64,000 nt of DNA from Methylocapsa palsarum (GCF_900114285.1 NZ_FOSN01000010.1:1-64000), one strand, 5' to 3'; counted from the first letter of the stretch, positions 1-11,856 are shown. Notes: generated by a model not told the origin, from the letters alone. A program made the numbers and translations.

Positions 1-341
1 GGCGGCGGGCCCTACCATTTTTTTGAAAGAAGCTCACGGAGCGCGGCCGCATCCAGCATCTGCTCAGCCAGCAGCTTCTTCAGCTTCGCGTTCTCCTCCT
101 CGAGTTGCTTCAGCCGTTTGGCCTCCGAGACGTCCATGCCGCTGTACCTGGCCTTCCAGTTGTAGAGCGTCGCTTCCGAGACCCCATGCCGGCGCGCTAG
201 ATCGGCCGTCTTTGCGCCAGCCTCGTGCTCCTTCAACACGCCAATGATCTGCTCTTCCGTGAACCGTGCTCGCTTCATCTGTCCGTCCTCTGAAAGGCCG
301 GACTCTAAATCCTCGTGGAGGAAAATCTCAGTGGCAGGTCA
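1..341 (-). mobile_element. IS3-family insertion sequence, right-hand end (partial, continues off window)
   Basis: The segment holds the first ORF of an IS3-type element reading leftward. On the minus strand the outer edge starts TGACCTGCCACTGAG at position 341, with the TG terminal dinucleotide typical of this family, about 60 bp upstream of the orfA start. GC-rich IS sequence changes abruptly to AT-rich host sequence at this point, which supports the boundary. The orfB transposase and the other terminal repeat lie beyond the left edge, so completeness and the target duplication cannot be judged. Confidence 0.8.
12..278 (-). CDS. IS3-family transposase OrfA (helix-turn-helix subunit)
   Basis: This 88-residue protein is the DNA-binding OrfA of an IS3 element. 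It recognises the terminal repeats and is normally fused to the DDE-catalytic OrfB by ribosomal frameshifting. The N-terminal part (RFTEEQIIGVLKEHEAG, then a helix-turn-helix around residues 20-45 with ATLYNWKARY) and a C-terminal leucine zipper (residues 55-85) are typical. Just before the stop the gene carries seven A residues (complement of 18-24) in the phase A-AAA-AAA, the classical -1 slippage heptamer, so an OrfAB fusion is expected. OrfB is off the left edge. The length matches the family, with the closest resemblance to the IS407/ISRso-like subgroup (from memory). Confidence 0.9.
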   Translation of the reverse strand: MKRARFTEEQIIGVLKEHEAGAKTADLARRHGVSEATLYNWKARYSGMDVSEAKRLKQLEEENAKLKKLLAEQMLDAAALRELLSKKW

Positions 342-711
342 ATTCATCTCGGGTTGTAAATTGGAAGAACACGAAAAGGATCAGTTAAGAGAATCAAATG
401 ACAAAAACAAATATTACCAAGATCGAATTTTTTGGCATCAGTTAATCGAAACACAGAATTTTACAAAAAGCTTTGGATTACACCTAAAAAAGAACAGCAT
501 ATTGATACCAAAAGAAATTCGAGATAAATTTCTGTGCATCGAAAAGGCAATATGGTCTGCGCTTTATGAACAACAAAATAACCGAGGCTTTGGATTGAAC
601 GAATGGTCTGCCCACGACTCTTTTTTCAATGAAGGCCCACCTCTTATCGATAGCCTCGAATCATTTATAGAGAAGCGACTTTCAGATTTAAGCCATTTGG
701 AAAGCGATTAA
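342..711 (+). pseudogene. 3' remnant of an AT-rich gene interrupted by the IS
   Basis: An open frame runs from the IS edge to a TAA at 709-711 and encodes about 120 residues beginning near FISGCKLEEHEKDQLRE. I do not recognise a family. The sequence is rich in Lys, Asn, Ile and Glu with a likely helical, charged N-terminal part. Base composition (roughly one third G+C) and A/T-ending codons are unlike every other gene here, suggesting recent foreign origin. No native start is visible, because the frame enters directly from the IS, so the 5' part was probably displaced to the far side of the insertion. It could instead be a small gene now read from an IS-internal start. It ends 3 bp from the metH stop. 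Confidence 0.5.
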
Positions 712-714
712 AAT

Positions 715-4497
<3,783 letters not shown>

Positions 4498-5415
4498 TCA
4501 GGCGGCCTTTTGCTCTGGATTGGGCCGAAGCCCGAGGAGATGGCAGATCGCATACACGAGATCGGCGCGGTTCATGGTGTAGAAATGAAAATCGCGGACG
4601 CCGCGATCGACAAGATCCAAAACCTGTTCGGCCGCCACCGTCGCGGCGACGAGACGCCGCGTCTGGGGATCGTCGTCAAGCCCCTCGAAACGGTCGGCCA
4701 GCCATTGCGGCACGCTCGCGCCCGCCCGCGCCGCGAAGTTCGCCGTCTGCTTGAAACTTTGCACCGGAACGATGCCGGGAATGATCGGAATGTCGACGCC
4801 TTTCGAACGCACCTTGTCGAGATATCGCAGATAGCACTCGTTTTCGAAAAAGAATTGCGTGATCGCGCGGGTCGCGCCGGCGTCGATCTTCGCCTTCAGA
4901 ACGTCGACGTCGGCCTCGACCGACGCGCTTTCGGGATGGCGTTCCGGATAGGCGCTGACCGAGACCTCGAAATCAGCGATCCTGCGCACGCCGGCGACAA
5001 GAGCGGCGGAATTCTCATACCCCTGCGGATGCGGGCGGAACTTCGCGCCGACGCCGTCCTGCGGATCGCCGCGCAGCGCCACGATGTGGCGAACCCCCGC
5101 CTCCCAATAGCCTTTAACGATCTCGTCGATCTCGTCGCGCGTCGCGGCGACGCAGGTCAGATGCGCCGCAGGCTTGACGATTGTTTCCCTGGCGATGCGG
5201 GCGACGGTCGCATGAGTGCGCTCGCGCGTCGTGCCGCCAGCGCCATAGGTCACCGACACGAAACTCGGCCGCAGAGGCGCAAGGCGAAAAATCGATTCCC
5301 ACAGCGTCGCCTCCATGGCGACCGTCTTTGGCGGGAAAAACTCGAACGACACGCGAATGTCAGGGCAGATCGTGCGGCTCGCGCGGGGAAAATCACAGGA
5401 CTCGTTCTCGCTCAT
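4498..5415 (-). CDS. metF: 5,10-methylenetetrahydrofolate reductase
   Basis: This 305-residue FAD enzyme reduces methylene-tetrahydrofolate to 5-methyltetrahydrofolate, the methyl donor for the adjacent MetH. The sequence shows the MTHFR beta-alpha barrel: VSFEFFPPKT near the N terminus, FVSVTYGAGGTTRERT, HLTCVAATRDEI, and ALRGDPQDG with a RAITQFFFEN segment. The length is that of bacterial MetF. It overlaps the upstream regulator gene by four bases and abuts metH, so the three are almost certainly translated from one message. This physical coupling of methyl-donor production and use fits one-carbon metabolism. I see no odd residues. Confidence 0.97.
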   Translation of the reverse strand: MSENESCDFPRASRTICPDIRVSFEFFPPKTVAMEATLWESIFRLAPLRPSFVSVTYGAGGTTRERTHATVARIARETIVKPAAHLTCVAATRDEIDEIVKGYWEAGVRHIVALRGDPQDGVGAKFRPHPQGYENSAALVAGVRRIADFEVSVSAYPERHPESASVEADVDVLKAKIDAGATRAITQFFFENECYLRYLDKVRSKGVDIPIIPGIVPVQSFKQTANFAARAGASVPQWLADRFEGLDDDPQTRRLVAATVAAEQVLDLVDRGVRDFHFYTMNRADLVYAICHLLGLRPNPEQKAA

Positions 5416-6461
5416 GCGACTTCTCGTGCGGTGAGAGGGACTGGATCGGCGATCAGGCGGCGGTCGCGGCCAAGCCAGATCGAAACCGCGAGCTTGCCGC
5501 CCTCGGAAGGAGCCGGGACAAGGTCGCGTCTACTGATGAGTTCGAGCCCGACGGTCTCGAAAAAGGCGGCGACTTCGTCGGGGCCGAACCCGAGGCGCCG
5601 GTGGGCGTGGACCGTGCGCAGATTTTCTTCTCCGTGCGGGGCGAAATCGACCACGATGAGCTGACCGCCGGCGCGCAGCGCCCGCGCAGCCTCGCGGATC
5701 GCCCGCAACGGATCGTCGAGATAATGCAGAACCTGATGCATGACGACGAGATCGTAAAAATTGGGTTCGACCGGCAAGGCGTAAATATCGCCCTGGCGCA
5801 ATTGCGCGTTGCGCAGCCCGGCCCGCTCCAGGCGCACGCGGGCGACGCTCAGCATGCCCGGCGATTGATCGACGCCGACAGCGCGCGCGGCGAGCGGCGC
5901 CAGAAGCTCGAGCATGCGGCCGGCGCCCGTTCCAAGATCGAGCAAGGCGTTGACCGGCTTCGTCCCGATCGCCTCGCAGATCGCGGCCTCGACGCGCTCC
6001 TCCGGAATGTGCATCGCCCGGACTTCGTCCCAGTTCGCCGCCTGAGCGTCGAAATACCGGGCGGCCTGCGCGGCTCGCGCCTGACGCACTTCGGAAAGCC
6101 TTGCGCGATCGGCGAGCAGATTGGCGTCGCCGGGCGACAGCCGGGCGATGATATCCCGCGCGAATCCCGCCGCCGGACCGTTCTGCGCCATCAGAAAAAA
6201 AGCCCAGGCCCCTTCCCTGTGGCGTTCGACAAGGCCAGCCTCGGTCAGCAGTTTCAGATGGCGGGAGATGCGGGGCTGCGACTGTCCGAGAATCATGACA
6301 AGTTCTGTGACCGTCAATTCGGCTTCGGCGAGCAAGGCGAGCAGGCGCAGACGGGTCGCTTCTCCGGCCGCGCTGAGCGCAGCGAGGACGACCTCGAAGG
6401 GTGCCTGTTCGGAGAGGGGCAAAGAAAAATTCGGATCGTTCATGCAAAACATCATATGCAT
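5412..6461 (-). CDS. ArsR-family regulator fused to a SAM-dependent methyltransferase domain
   Basis: The N-terminal ~95 residues form an ArsR-type winged helix (EATRLRLLALLAEAELTV, then LGQSQPRISRHLKLL). After a linker, residues ~140-290 form a class I methyltransferase fold, with LLDLGTGAGRMLELLAP as the SAM-binding glycine loop and a QGDIYALP motif. Residues for metal sensing by classical ArsR proteins (ELCVC) are absent. Heading a metF-metH operon, it most likely senses a methionine-cycle compound such as SAM or S-adenosylhomocysteine and controls the operon, like SahR-type regulators; this is inference. Three in-frame ATGs (6461, about 6455, and 6443, giving MNDPNF) are possible, none with a good Shine-Dalgarno. 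Starting at 6443 would leave an AT-rich palindrome upstream. Confidence 0.9.
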   Translation of the reverse strand: MHMMFCMNDPNFSLPLSEQAPFEVVLAALSAAGEATRLRLLALLAEAELTVTELVMILGQSQPRISRHLKLLTEAGLVERHREGAWAFFLMAQNGPAAGFARDIIARLSPGDANLLADRARLSEVRQARAAQAARYFDAQAANWDEVRAMHIPEERVEAAICEAIGTKPVNALLDLGTGAGRMLELLAPLAARAVGVDQSPGMLSVARVRLERAGLRNAQLRQGDIYALPVEPNFYDLVVMHQVLHYLDDPLRAIREAARALRAGGQLIVVDFAPHGEENLRTVHAHRRLGFGPDEVAAFFETVGLELISRRDLVPAPSEGGKLAVSIWLGRDRRLIADPVPLTAREVA

Positions 6462-6474
6462 ATATATTTATATG
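6453..6474. promoter_or_regulatory. AT-rich dyad at the head of the methionine operon
   Basis: The stretch contains the perfect palindrome ATATGCATAT (6454-6463), nested in a wider CATAT-12 bp-ATATG symmetry. It lies exactly at the start of the ArsR-methyltransferase gene in otherwise GC-rich DNA. ArsR-family proteins bind AT-rich dyads over their own promoters, so this is the best candidate for an autoregulatory operator. No footprint is implied. Confidence 0.4.
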
Positions 6475-6755
6475 TAAAGCTAGAAAAACATACGCCTCGA
6501 TTTTAGGAATGGCCTCCCGGACCGCGGAAAGATATGTTGAGGTCTCCTGCCTTCGCTTCAGGAAAGGTTGGACTGTCGCGCCTCGTGTAACGACACCAGT
6601 TCTGAAATCGTAAATTTGGACTCTACGAACTTGGAAAGGCTTGCGCACGGCGCGGCCCCTCATACGCTTTTTATCAATATTTTGGAGAACGACGACGCCC
6701 GAAAGCCGGGTTCTGGTCCGGCGTCAAGGCTGCCAGTCTCACGAAAGGTAAAACC

Positions 6756-7040
6756 ATGAAAATGAAATCCTTGATCGTCGCCTTCGTCCTCACGCTGTCC
6801 TTCGCCCCGGCGACTTATGCGCAAACGGCCGCTCCTTCCGCCCCCGCCGCTCCGACGATGAAGCCCGGCATGGACATGAAGGGAGCCGAGACGAAGGCGA
6901 AAGACCTGGCGAAGCCCGCGGACGCCGCCGACATGACCGCAAAAAAAGCCAAGGCGAAGGAATGTTCGATGAAGGCCGACGCCCAGAAGCTGCACGGCAA
7001 GGCGCGCAAGGAATTCCGAGAAAAGTGCAAGGAAAGCTGA
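6756..7040 (+). CDS. Small secreted protein with a PsiF-like C-terminal repeat
   Basis: The 94-residue product starts with a clear Sec signal peptide (MKMKSLIVAFVLTLSFAPATYA, cleavage after AYA near residue 22), followed by an Ala/Pro/Met-rich linker. The last ~30 residues, with AKECSMKADAQKLHG and EFREKCKES, keep the two cysteines and the KxLxGxxRKxFxxxC pattern of the PsiF repeat, a periplasmic domain of unknown role first linked to phosphate starvation. Only one repeat is present. An AAAGG sequence lies a few bases before the ATG. It is divergent from the methionine operon. Its stop codon sits inside a 13-bp tandem repeat. The family assignment is moderate; secretion is clear. Confidence 0.75.
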   Translation: MKMKSLIVAFVLTLSFAPATYAQTAAPSAPAAPTMKPGMDMKGAETKAKDLAKPADAADMTAKKAKAKECSMKADAQKLHGKARKEFREKCKES

Positions 7041-7078
7041 CTTGGCAAGCTGACTTGGCAAACTTGGCAAGCTGACTT
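7034..7078 (+). repeat. Tandem 13-bp repeat carrying the stop codon of the PsiF-like gene
   Basis: AAGCTGACTTGGC occurs at 7034-7046 and 7047-7059, then a shortened AAACTTGGC (7060-7068) and a final AAGCTGACTT (7069-7078). The gene's TGA is inside the first unit (7038-7040), so later copies are downstream echoes of the gene end. Confidence 0.9.
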
Positions 7079-7146
7079 CGGGCGAAGGTTCATAAGGCGT
7101 CGCCCTCTGGGGCGCGAGGCCGGCTCCGGGCGATTCCCCGGGGCCG

Positions 7147-7232
7147 CGCGCCCTTCACCGCGTCGTGCGCGCCCTTTGTCTGGTCGCGCTCGCCCTTTGA
7201 CCTCGTCATGCCCGCCCTTTGACCTCGTCGAG
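7147..7232 (+). repeat. Four-unit 21-22 bp tandem repeat
   Basis: Four imperfect units lie head to tail: 7147-7167, 7168-7188, 7189-7210 and 7211-7232, sharing the core CGCCCTTTGACCTCGTC in its best form. The array fills most of the gap between the PsiF-like gene and plsC. The units are GC-rich with no coding potential I can support. Confidence 0.8.
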
Positions 7233-7315
7233 AATGCCGGTTAAGCGATCCCCATCCTGGGGAGCGGGCGACGCCTGAATCTCGAAGGATACGCCCCCCA
7301 ACCCACAAAAACGCC

Positions 7316-8062
7316 ATGCAAGCGATCCGCTCGATCCTGTTTCACGCCGCTTTTTATTCCCTCACCACTCTTCTCGCGATCTTCGGCCTGCCCATCCTCC
7401 TGCGGGACCGGCGGGGCGTGCAGGCCTATGCTCGATTCTGGACAGGAACGTCGATCTGGCTTCTCGACAAGGTCGGCGGGGTCAAGGTCGAGTTCCGCGG
7501 CCTCGACCGTCTGCCGCAGGGCGGCTGCATCATCGCCGCCAAACATCAATCAGCGCTGGAGACGCTGGCGCTCACCACGATCACCCATGATTTCAGCTAT
7601 GTGTTGAAGCGGGAACTCATGGGCATCCCGATTTTTGGCTGGTACCTCTCGGGCGCCGGACAGATCGCGATCGACCGCGCCAAACGCGGCCAGGCGATGG
7701 CCGACCTCATCAAACAGGTCGGCGAAGCGGCGGCCCAAGGGCGGCAGATTTTTATTTTTCCCGAAGGCACCCGCAGACAGGCGGGCGCGCCGCCCGATTA
7801 CAAGTCCGGCGTCGCCCATCTTTACGCCGCGACAGGCGCCATCTGCGCGCCGGTGGCGCTGAACACGGGTCTGTTTTGGCCGCGCAGCGGCCCGTTGCGG
7901 TCAGGAACCGCGGTGATCGAGTTTCTGCCTCCGCTCGCGCCAGGTCTCGACAAGAAAACGTTCGCAAACCGGTTGCAGACGGAAATCGAGGCCGCGACGG
8001 CGGCCCTCATCGCCGAGGCGGTGGCCGATGATCCGGGTCTCAAGACCGCATTGGCGGACTGA
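7316..8062 (+). CDS. plsC: 1-acyl-sn-glycerol-3-phosphate acyltransferase
   Basis: The enzyme acylates lysophosphatidic acid at sn-2 to give phosphatidic acid, at the inner membrane. The 248-residue protein has an N-terminal hydrophobic segment (FYSLTTLLAIFGLPILL) and acyltransferase motif I as KHQSALETLAL, where the usual HxxxxD aspartate is replaced by glutamate. The block IFIFPEGTRRQAG is motif III, and GIPIFGWYLSGAGQIAIDR is motif II. The length is normal. No convincing Shine-Dalgarno precedes the ATG, but no better start exists. It stands alone and converges on the chaC-like gene over a strong hairpin. The conservative D-to-E change probably preserves activity. Confidence 0.93.
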   Translation: MQAIRSILFHAAFYSLTTLLAIFGLPILLRDRRGVQAYARFWTGTSIWLLDKVGGVKVEFRGLDRLPQGGCIIAAKHQSALETLALTTITHDFSYVLKRELMGIPIFGWYLSGAGQIAIDRAKRGQAMADLIKQVGEAAAQGRQIFIFPEGTRRQAGAPPDYKSGVAHLYAATGAICAPVALNTGLFWPRSGPLRSGTAVIEFLPPLAPGLDKKTFANRLQTEIEAATAALIAEAVADDPGLKTALAD

Positions 8063-8167
8063 TCGAGACAAGCGCGGGGCAAAAACCCCTTGACAGTTTC
8101 TGCTTTTGTTCTTGTTTTGTTCATGTCAGAAGCTTAGAGACATTAAATGTTTTGACTTCAGCTCATT

Positions 8168-8194
8168 GATCCAAAGTTCATGGATCCAAAGTTC
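8168..8194 (+). repeat. Short tandem duplication, GATCCAAAGTTC x2
   Basis: GATCCAAAGTTC is found at 8168-8179 and 8183-8194 (period 15) in the spacer between the convergent plsC and chaC-like genes. No other role is apparent. Confidence 0.85.
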
Positions 8195-8237
8195 GAGCAA
8201 ATGACTGCGAGGGAGTCCGCCAACTTCGCGTCCGCGT

Positions 8238-8276
8238 TCAACGCGCCGTCCGGCGGCCTCCCGGACGGCGCGTTGA
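8238..8276. terminator. 15-bp perfect hairpin between convergent plsC and chaC-like genes
   Basis: TCAACGCGCCGTCCG (8238-8252) pairs perfectly with 8262-8276 around a 9-nt loop, directly abutting the stop codon of the leftward gene. There is no long U-tract on either side, so it may work as a bidirectional end signal or as an mRNA stabiliser rather than a classical intrinsic terminator. Confidence 0.65.
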
Positions 8277-8801
8277 TCAATCCAGCCGGCTCGCCAGCCA
8301 TTCGAGTGTTTCGTCCCGGATCGAAAGCTCGGCAAGATGTGAATGCGTGTTCTTGATATATTCGGGATTACAGCCGGAGAGGCCCGAGGCCTGCGCGACA
8401 AGCCGGACGAGTTCGCTTCGTTCAAGCCGTCCGGCATATTGGGAATGCGCGCGGTCGGCGACGTAACAGACAGCCGGAACGACGCGACCGTCGGTCAGGC
8501 GCGCGCGCAGCACGGCCTCCTTGTAGACGGCCGTGACCTGCTCGCGCTCGCGCAAGTAGGAAAGCGTCGCGGCCGCATCGCCCAATTCGATGCGAAACGC
8601 GATTCCAAGGCACGAGCCGCCCCGGTCGAGGCCCAGAACCAGACCCGGCCGGTCCCTTGTGCCGCGGTGGACATGCGAATAGACGCAAAGCGAGCGATGA
8701 TAGCCGCGCACCACCGCGCGATGGCGCTCCACGAAGGCGAATCCCGGCCGCCAGATCAAAGATCCGTAGCCAAACACCCAAAGATCAGCCGTCTGCGCCA
8801 T
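8277..8801 (-). CDS. chaC: ChaC-type gamma-glutamylcyclotransferase
   Basis: ChaC enzymes cleave the gamma-glutamyl group of glutathione to 5-oxoproline, releasing Cys-Gly in the cytosol. The 174-residue sequence opens with LWVFGYGSLIWRPGF, the diagnostic substrate loop YGSLIW. It has GYHRSLCVYSHVHRGT, and LREREQVTAVYKEA, in which the glutamate (about residue 89) matches the catalytic acid region. The C-terminal CNPEYIKNTHSHLAELSI is also characteristic of the family. It is a single gene with a hairpin right after its stop and a divergent DUF2125 gene upstream. I assign glutathione as substrate by family only. Confidence 0.92.
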   Translation of the reverse strand: MAQTADLWVFGYGSLIWRPGFAFVERHRAVVRGYHRSLCVYSHVHRGTRDRPGLVLGLDRGGSCLGIAFRIELGDAAATLSYLREREQVTAVYKEAVLRARLTDGRVVPAVCYVADRAHSQYAGRLERSELVRLVAQASGLSGCNPEYIKNTHSHLAELSIRDETLEWLASRLD

Positions 8802-8931
8802 TCAGTGTTTTCGCTCTGGAGTCGGGACGCTATAAAGCCGAAACACAATGAGGAGGGCCGCAGGCTCCGGGGTCGCCCTTCGAATCGGCGCGGCCGGATT
8901 TGCAGGCCCTTTTCTCAAGGGAGGAATAAAT

Positions 8932-9984
8932 ATGCCGTCCAATGCATTCAAGCGGAAATCGAGCGGGATCAGGAGCCCTGTATTCCTCATTCCCGCCGCA
9001 GCGGTCAGCGCCGCGATCATCGGATGGTCTATCTTCTGGTTTATCGCATCGCGCAAAACCGAGCAGATGCTCACCGCCTGGGTGGAGCGGGAGGCCGCGA
9101 CCGGACGGACCTGGACATGCCCGGAGCGCAAAATCGGCGGCTATCCGTTCGAACTCGAAATTTCCTGCGTCAATCCGGCGTTTGATGGAGAGTTTTTCGG
9201 CCAGAAAATGGCTGGGACGCTCAAGGGCTTTCGCGCCACCTCGCCGCTGATGCGTCCGGAAAGTGTGATCGCGAGTTTCGAGCCGCCGTTTTCGGCGAAG
9301 GGCGTCGACGGAGCCTTGAACCTTACGCTCCGCTGGGAAAGCCTTACCCTCGACCTCGAAGGACGGCCGGACGCACTGACGCGCGTCTCATTGTCCGGCG
9401 AGCAGGTCAATGCTGAGGGAACTTTGGCGGGCGAGCCGGTCGCGGCGACCCTGCCGGATGTCCGCGCCGCCGCGATCGAGGCGATGGACCGGCATGACGG
9501 CGCCTATAATGTCGTCCTGTCCACCAACGGCGCTATTCTTCCCGCGCTGAACCATCTGTCCGGCTCAAATCTCCCGTGGGATGTCCTGACGGAAAGCATC
9601 GTCACGCAAATCGATTTTTTATCCACGGGACTTCTTGGCGCGCGCATGGAAAGCTGGCGCAACGCCGGGGGCCGCGTTGAGGTCAAGAGAGTGCGGGTGG
9701 CCAGCGGCAACATGCGCCTCGATGCTCGGGGGGCGTTGAAGCTCGATGGCGAACATCGGATCGAAGGGCGCCTCGATACCGGGTTCTCGGGACTGGGACC
9801 GATCTTGGAGACGCTGGGCATCGACCCGGCGATCGCCGCCGCTGGAACATTCCTGACGAATTTCCTGGGACGGCGTCAGGACGACGATGGGACGCCGAAA
9901 CTGCCGATTCCGGTGACATTTGCGGACGGCCGGCTTTCAGTCGGTCCGGTGCGAACCTCCATACGCTTGCCGCCGCTGTATTGA
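8932..9984 (+). CDS. DUF2125 family protein, membrane-anchored
   Basis: This 350-residue protein has one N-terminal membrane anchor (SPVFLIPAAAVSAAIIGWSIFWF, split around residues 17-40) and a long beta-rich part predicted outside the inner membrane. The block ATGRTWTCPERKIGGYPFEL, with a nearby second cysteine in ISCVNPAF, is the signature of DUF2125, an alphaproteobacterial family of unknown function. I chose the ATG at 8932 because GGGAGGAATAAAT precedes it with ideal spacing; a frame open from 8848 lacks such a signal. It is followed by a strong intrinsic terminator. The AsmA-like repeated beta sheets suggest an envelope role, which is inference. Confidence 0.85.
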   Translation: MPSNAFKRKSSGIRSPVFLIPAAAVSAAIIGWSIFWFIASRKTEQMLTAWVEREAATGRTWTCPERKIGGYPFELEISCVNPAFDGEFFGQKMAGTLKGFRATSPLMRPESVIASFEPPFSAKGVDGALNLTLRWESLTLDLEGRPDALTRVSLSGEQVNAEGTLAGEPVAATLPDVRAAAIEAMDRHDGAYNVVLSTNGAILPALNHLSGSNLPWDVLTESIVTQIDFLSTGLLGARMESWRNAGGRVEVKRVRVASGNMRLDARGALKLDGEHRIEGRLDTGFSGLGPILETLGIDPAIAAAGTFLTNFLGRRQDDDGTPKLPIPVTFADGRLSVGPVRTSIRLPPLY

Positions 9985-10005
9985 AGATGGGTTTGAATTG
10001 CGCCC

Positions 10006-10041
10006 CCTCTCCCCCAGTGGGGGAGAGGCCAGACTTTTTTT
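10006..10041 (+). terminator. Rho-independent terminator after the DUF2125 gene
   Basis: CCTCTCCCCC (10006-10015) pairs perfectly with GGGGGAGAGG (10019-10028) around a 3-nt loop. A run of seven T at 10035-10041 follows. It ends the rightward transcript 22 bp after the stop codon. Confidence 0.9.
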
Positions 10042-10122
10042 AAAGACCTCGGCGGCCGCGCTTCATTCAGAACGCGCGGCCCACGGTCTTATAAAGGATT
10101 GGGAAGAAGGAAAACTTCGGGA

Positions 10123-11586
10123 TCAGTAAGCGCGGTTGCGCATCACTTCGAAGCAGGTCCGCAACAGAATGTTGATATCGAGACCGAACGACCAGTGATT
10201 GACATACCATAGATCGAGTTTGACGCGTTCCGCCATCTGCTCCAGCAATCCGGTTTCGCCGCGCAGGCCATGAACCTGAGCCCAGCCCGTAATCCCTGGC
10301 TTGACATGGTGGCGAAACGCATATTTCGCGATCAGCCCTTTGTATTCGTTGTCATGCGCCAAAGCGTGAGGGCGCGGCCCGACGAGCGACATGTCGCCCT
10401 TCAGGACATTGAACAATTGCGGCAGTTCGTCGATGCTCGACCTGCGCAGCAATTGGCCGACCCGGGTGACCCGGTGATCGCCCCGCTTCGCCTGGGTTAT
10501 TTTCGTCCCGTCTTCGAGGACGGACATGGTGCGAAACTTGAAGATGACAAATTGTTTCGAATTGAAACCATTTCGGCGCTGGCGGAAAATGATCGGGCCT
10601 GAACTGTCGAGTTTCACCGCCGTTGCGACGATGATCAGGAGCGGCGACAGAAGAAGGATTGCGATCGAGGCGCAAACCAGGTCCAGGCTGCGCTTCATCG
10701 CCATTTCCACCGGAGTCAGCGGCGCGCGCTGAACCTCGAGCGTCAGCGAAGGCCCCCCGGTCGACATGGCGCGCCGGCCAAGGACCGATCGGATGGTGTA
10801 GTCCGGCAGCAGCCTCACCGGAAGCGGCGAAGCCTGAAGCCGTTCCCGCACCGTCTCGAGCAACTCCTTGCTGCTCCAGCGCAGGGCGAGGACAAATTCC
10901 TGCACGCCCTTCTCGCGGGCCTCATGCAGCGCCCGGTCGATCGCGGCGAGAACCTCGTCAGACGCCGGACCATGATTCGATTTCACGGAAACGCGCCCCA
11001 CCTCGCTCAGGCCAAAGTACCGGAACAGAACCGACGAACTCAGCCTTAACAACTCGGCGGGCTCTCCGATTGTCAACACGCGGCTTCCGGCGAGGCTTCC
11101 CGCAGCCATCATCGAACGCGATAGCCTCTGCCAGGCCCAGCGAATCAGAAACAGAAGCACGATCTGAAGGACGCCGGCGGTGATGACGGAGCCGTAAATA
11201 ACGCCCTGACCCGGCACCAGAAGCAGGCAGCTGGTCGCGAAAAGGCCAACGATCGCCCAGGTCACGACCAGTCTTGCCGAATATTGAGCGAACGCCAGAA
11301 GCACAGGCAGACGGTAGAGGCCGCGGGTGGCCGCGACATACACATACAAGAGACCATTGGCCGCGCCGAAGGCGAAGTCAAAACCGACTCCAGTGTCCTC
11401 GCCGAGCCAGACGTAATGATAAAGCACTCCGGCGGCGACACAGGCAAAAATGATAAGTATTAAATCAAAAAAAGCTACAATTGACTCTATATTCTGGCAA
11501 GAAATCCTAAACGGGCTGATCAGGCCCGAGTTCGCCTTGTGCTCGACTTCAGCCCCTGTGATCTGGCTCAAGCGATTAAAGTACAT
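10123..11586 (-). CDS. Undecaprenyl-phosphate sugar phosphotransferase (exopolysaccharide initiation)
   Basis: Enzymes of this family load the first sugar-1-phosphate on undecaprenyl phosphate to start exopolysaccharide synthesis. The 487-residue protein has four or five membrane segments in residues 35-165, a soluble middle domain, another membrane segment near 295-320 ([20 protein letters not shown]), and the catalytic sugar-transferase domain. Motifs in the latter are [20 protein letters not shown], the pair [19 protein letters not shown] and LVGPRP, and [10 protein letters not shown]. The layout matches WcaJ/PssZ-type glucose transferases; galactose is possible. No other polysaccharide gene is adjacent, so it may be an orphan initiator. 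Its upstream spacer carries alternative inverted repeats that may regulate it. Confidence 0.92.
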   Translation of the reverse strand: MYFNRLSQITGAEVEHKANSGLISPFRISCQNIESIVAFFDLILIIFACVAAGVLYHYVWLGEDTGVGFDFAFGAANGLLYVYVAATRGLYRLPVLLAFAQYSARLVVTWAIVGLFATSCLLLVPGQGVIYGSVITAGVLQIVLLFLIRWAWQRLSRSMMAAGSLAGSRVLTIGEPAELLRLSSSVLFRYFGLSEVGRVSVKSNHGPASDEVLAAIDRALHEAREKGVQEFVLALRWSSKELLETVRERLQASPLPVRLLPDYTIRSVLGRRAMSTGGPSLTLEVQRAPLTPVEMAMKRSLDLVCASIAILLLSPLLIIVATAVKLDSSGPIIFRQRRNGFNSKQFVIFKFRTMSVLEDGTKITQAKRGDHRVTRVGQLLRRSSIDELPQLFNVLKGDMSLVGPRPHALAHDNEYKGLIAKYAFRHHVKPGITGWAQVHGLRGETGLLEQMAERVKLDLWYVNHWSFGLDINILLRTCFEVMRNRAY

Positions 11587-11765
11587 TAATAAACTCGCTC
11601 TGATCGGCAGGAACGGCCTGCATTATGGTAAAAGAGGATGCAAAAATCAACCCAAAATGCTGCAGGCGCTGTGCGCGATCACACTTGCAAAAGCCTAGAT
11701 TAGATTAATCCGTACAACTTTTGCGATGATGATCAGGGATGCACACGATTAACTATGCGCCGCAG

Positions 11766-11856
11766 CCCTAAAATGAGCCCAGAAGCCATCGGGTTAGGCA
11801 AATCCAAGCTCATTTGATGCACAACGCCCATTTTAGGGAACAATGCATTTGCCTAA
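11766..11856 (-). promoter_or_regulatory. Interleaved, mutually exclusive inverted repeats upstream of the sugar transferase gene
   Basis: Three perfect inverted pairs interleave: CCCTAAAATG (11766-11775) with CATTTTAGGG (11829-11838); AAATGAGC (11771-11778) with GCTCATTT (11808-11815); and TTAGGCAAAT (11794-11803) with ATTTGCCTAA (11847-11856). The first two share the AAATG arm, so they cannot form together, and the third crosses the first like a pseudoknot. The block starts about 180 bp upstream of the leftward sugar transferase gene and about 80 bp after thrS. It could be a leader RNA switch or a cluster of dyad operators. Confidence 0.5.

Noticed and set aside
6462..6755. S-adenosylhomocysteine riboswitch before the methionine operon
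   Set aside because: I looked for the conserved SAH-riboswitch cores in both orientations and did not see them; only an AT-rich dyad is present.
7147..7232. CRISPR array
   Set aside because: The units are contiguous without spacers and no cas gene is nearby, so it is a simple tandem repeat.
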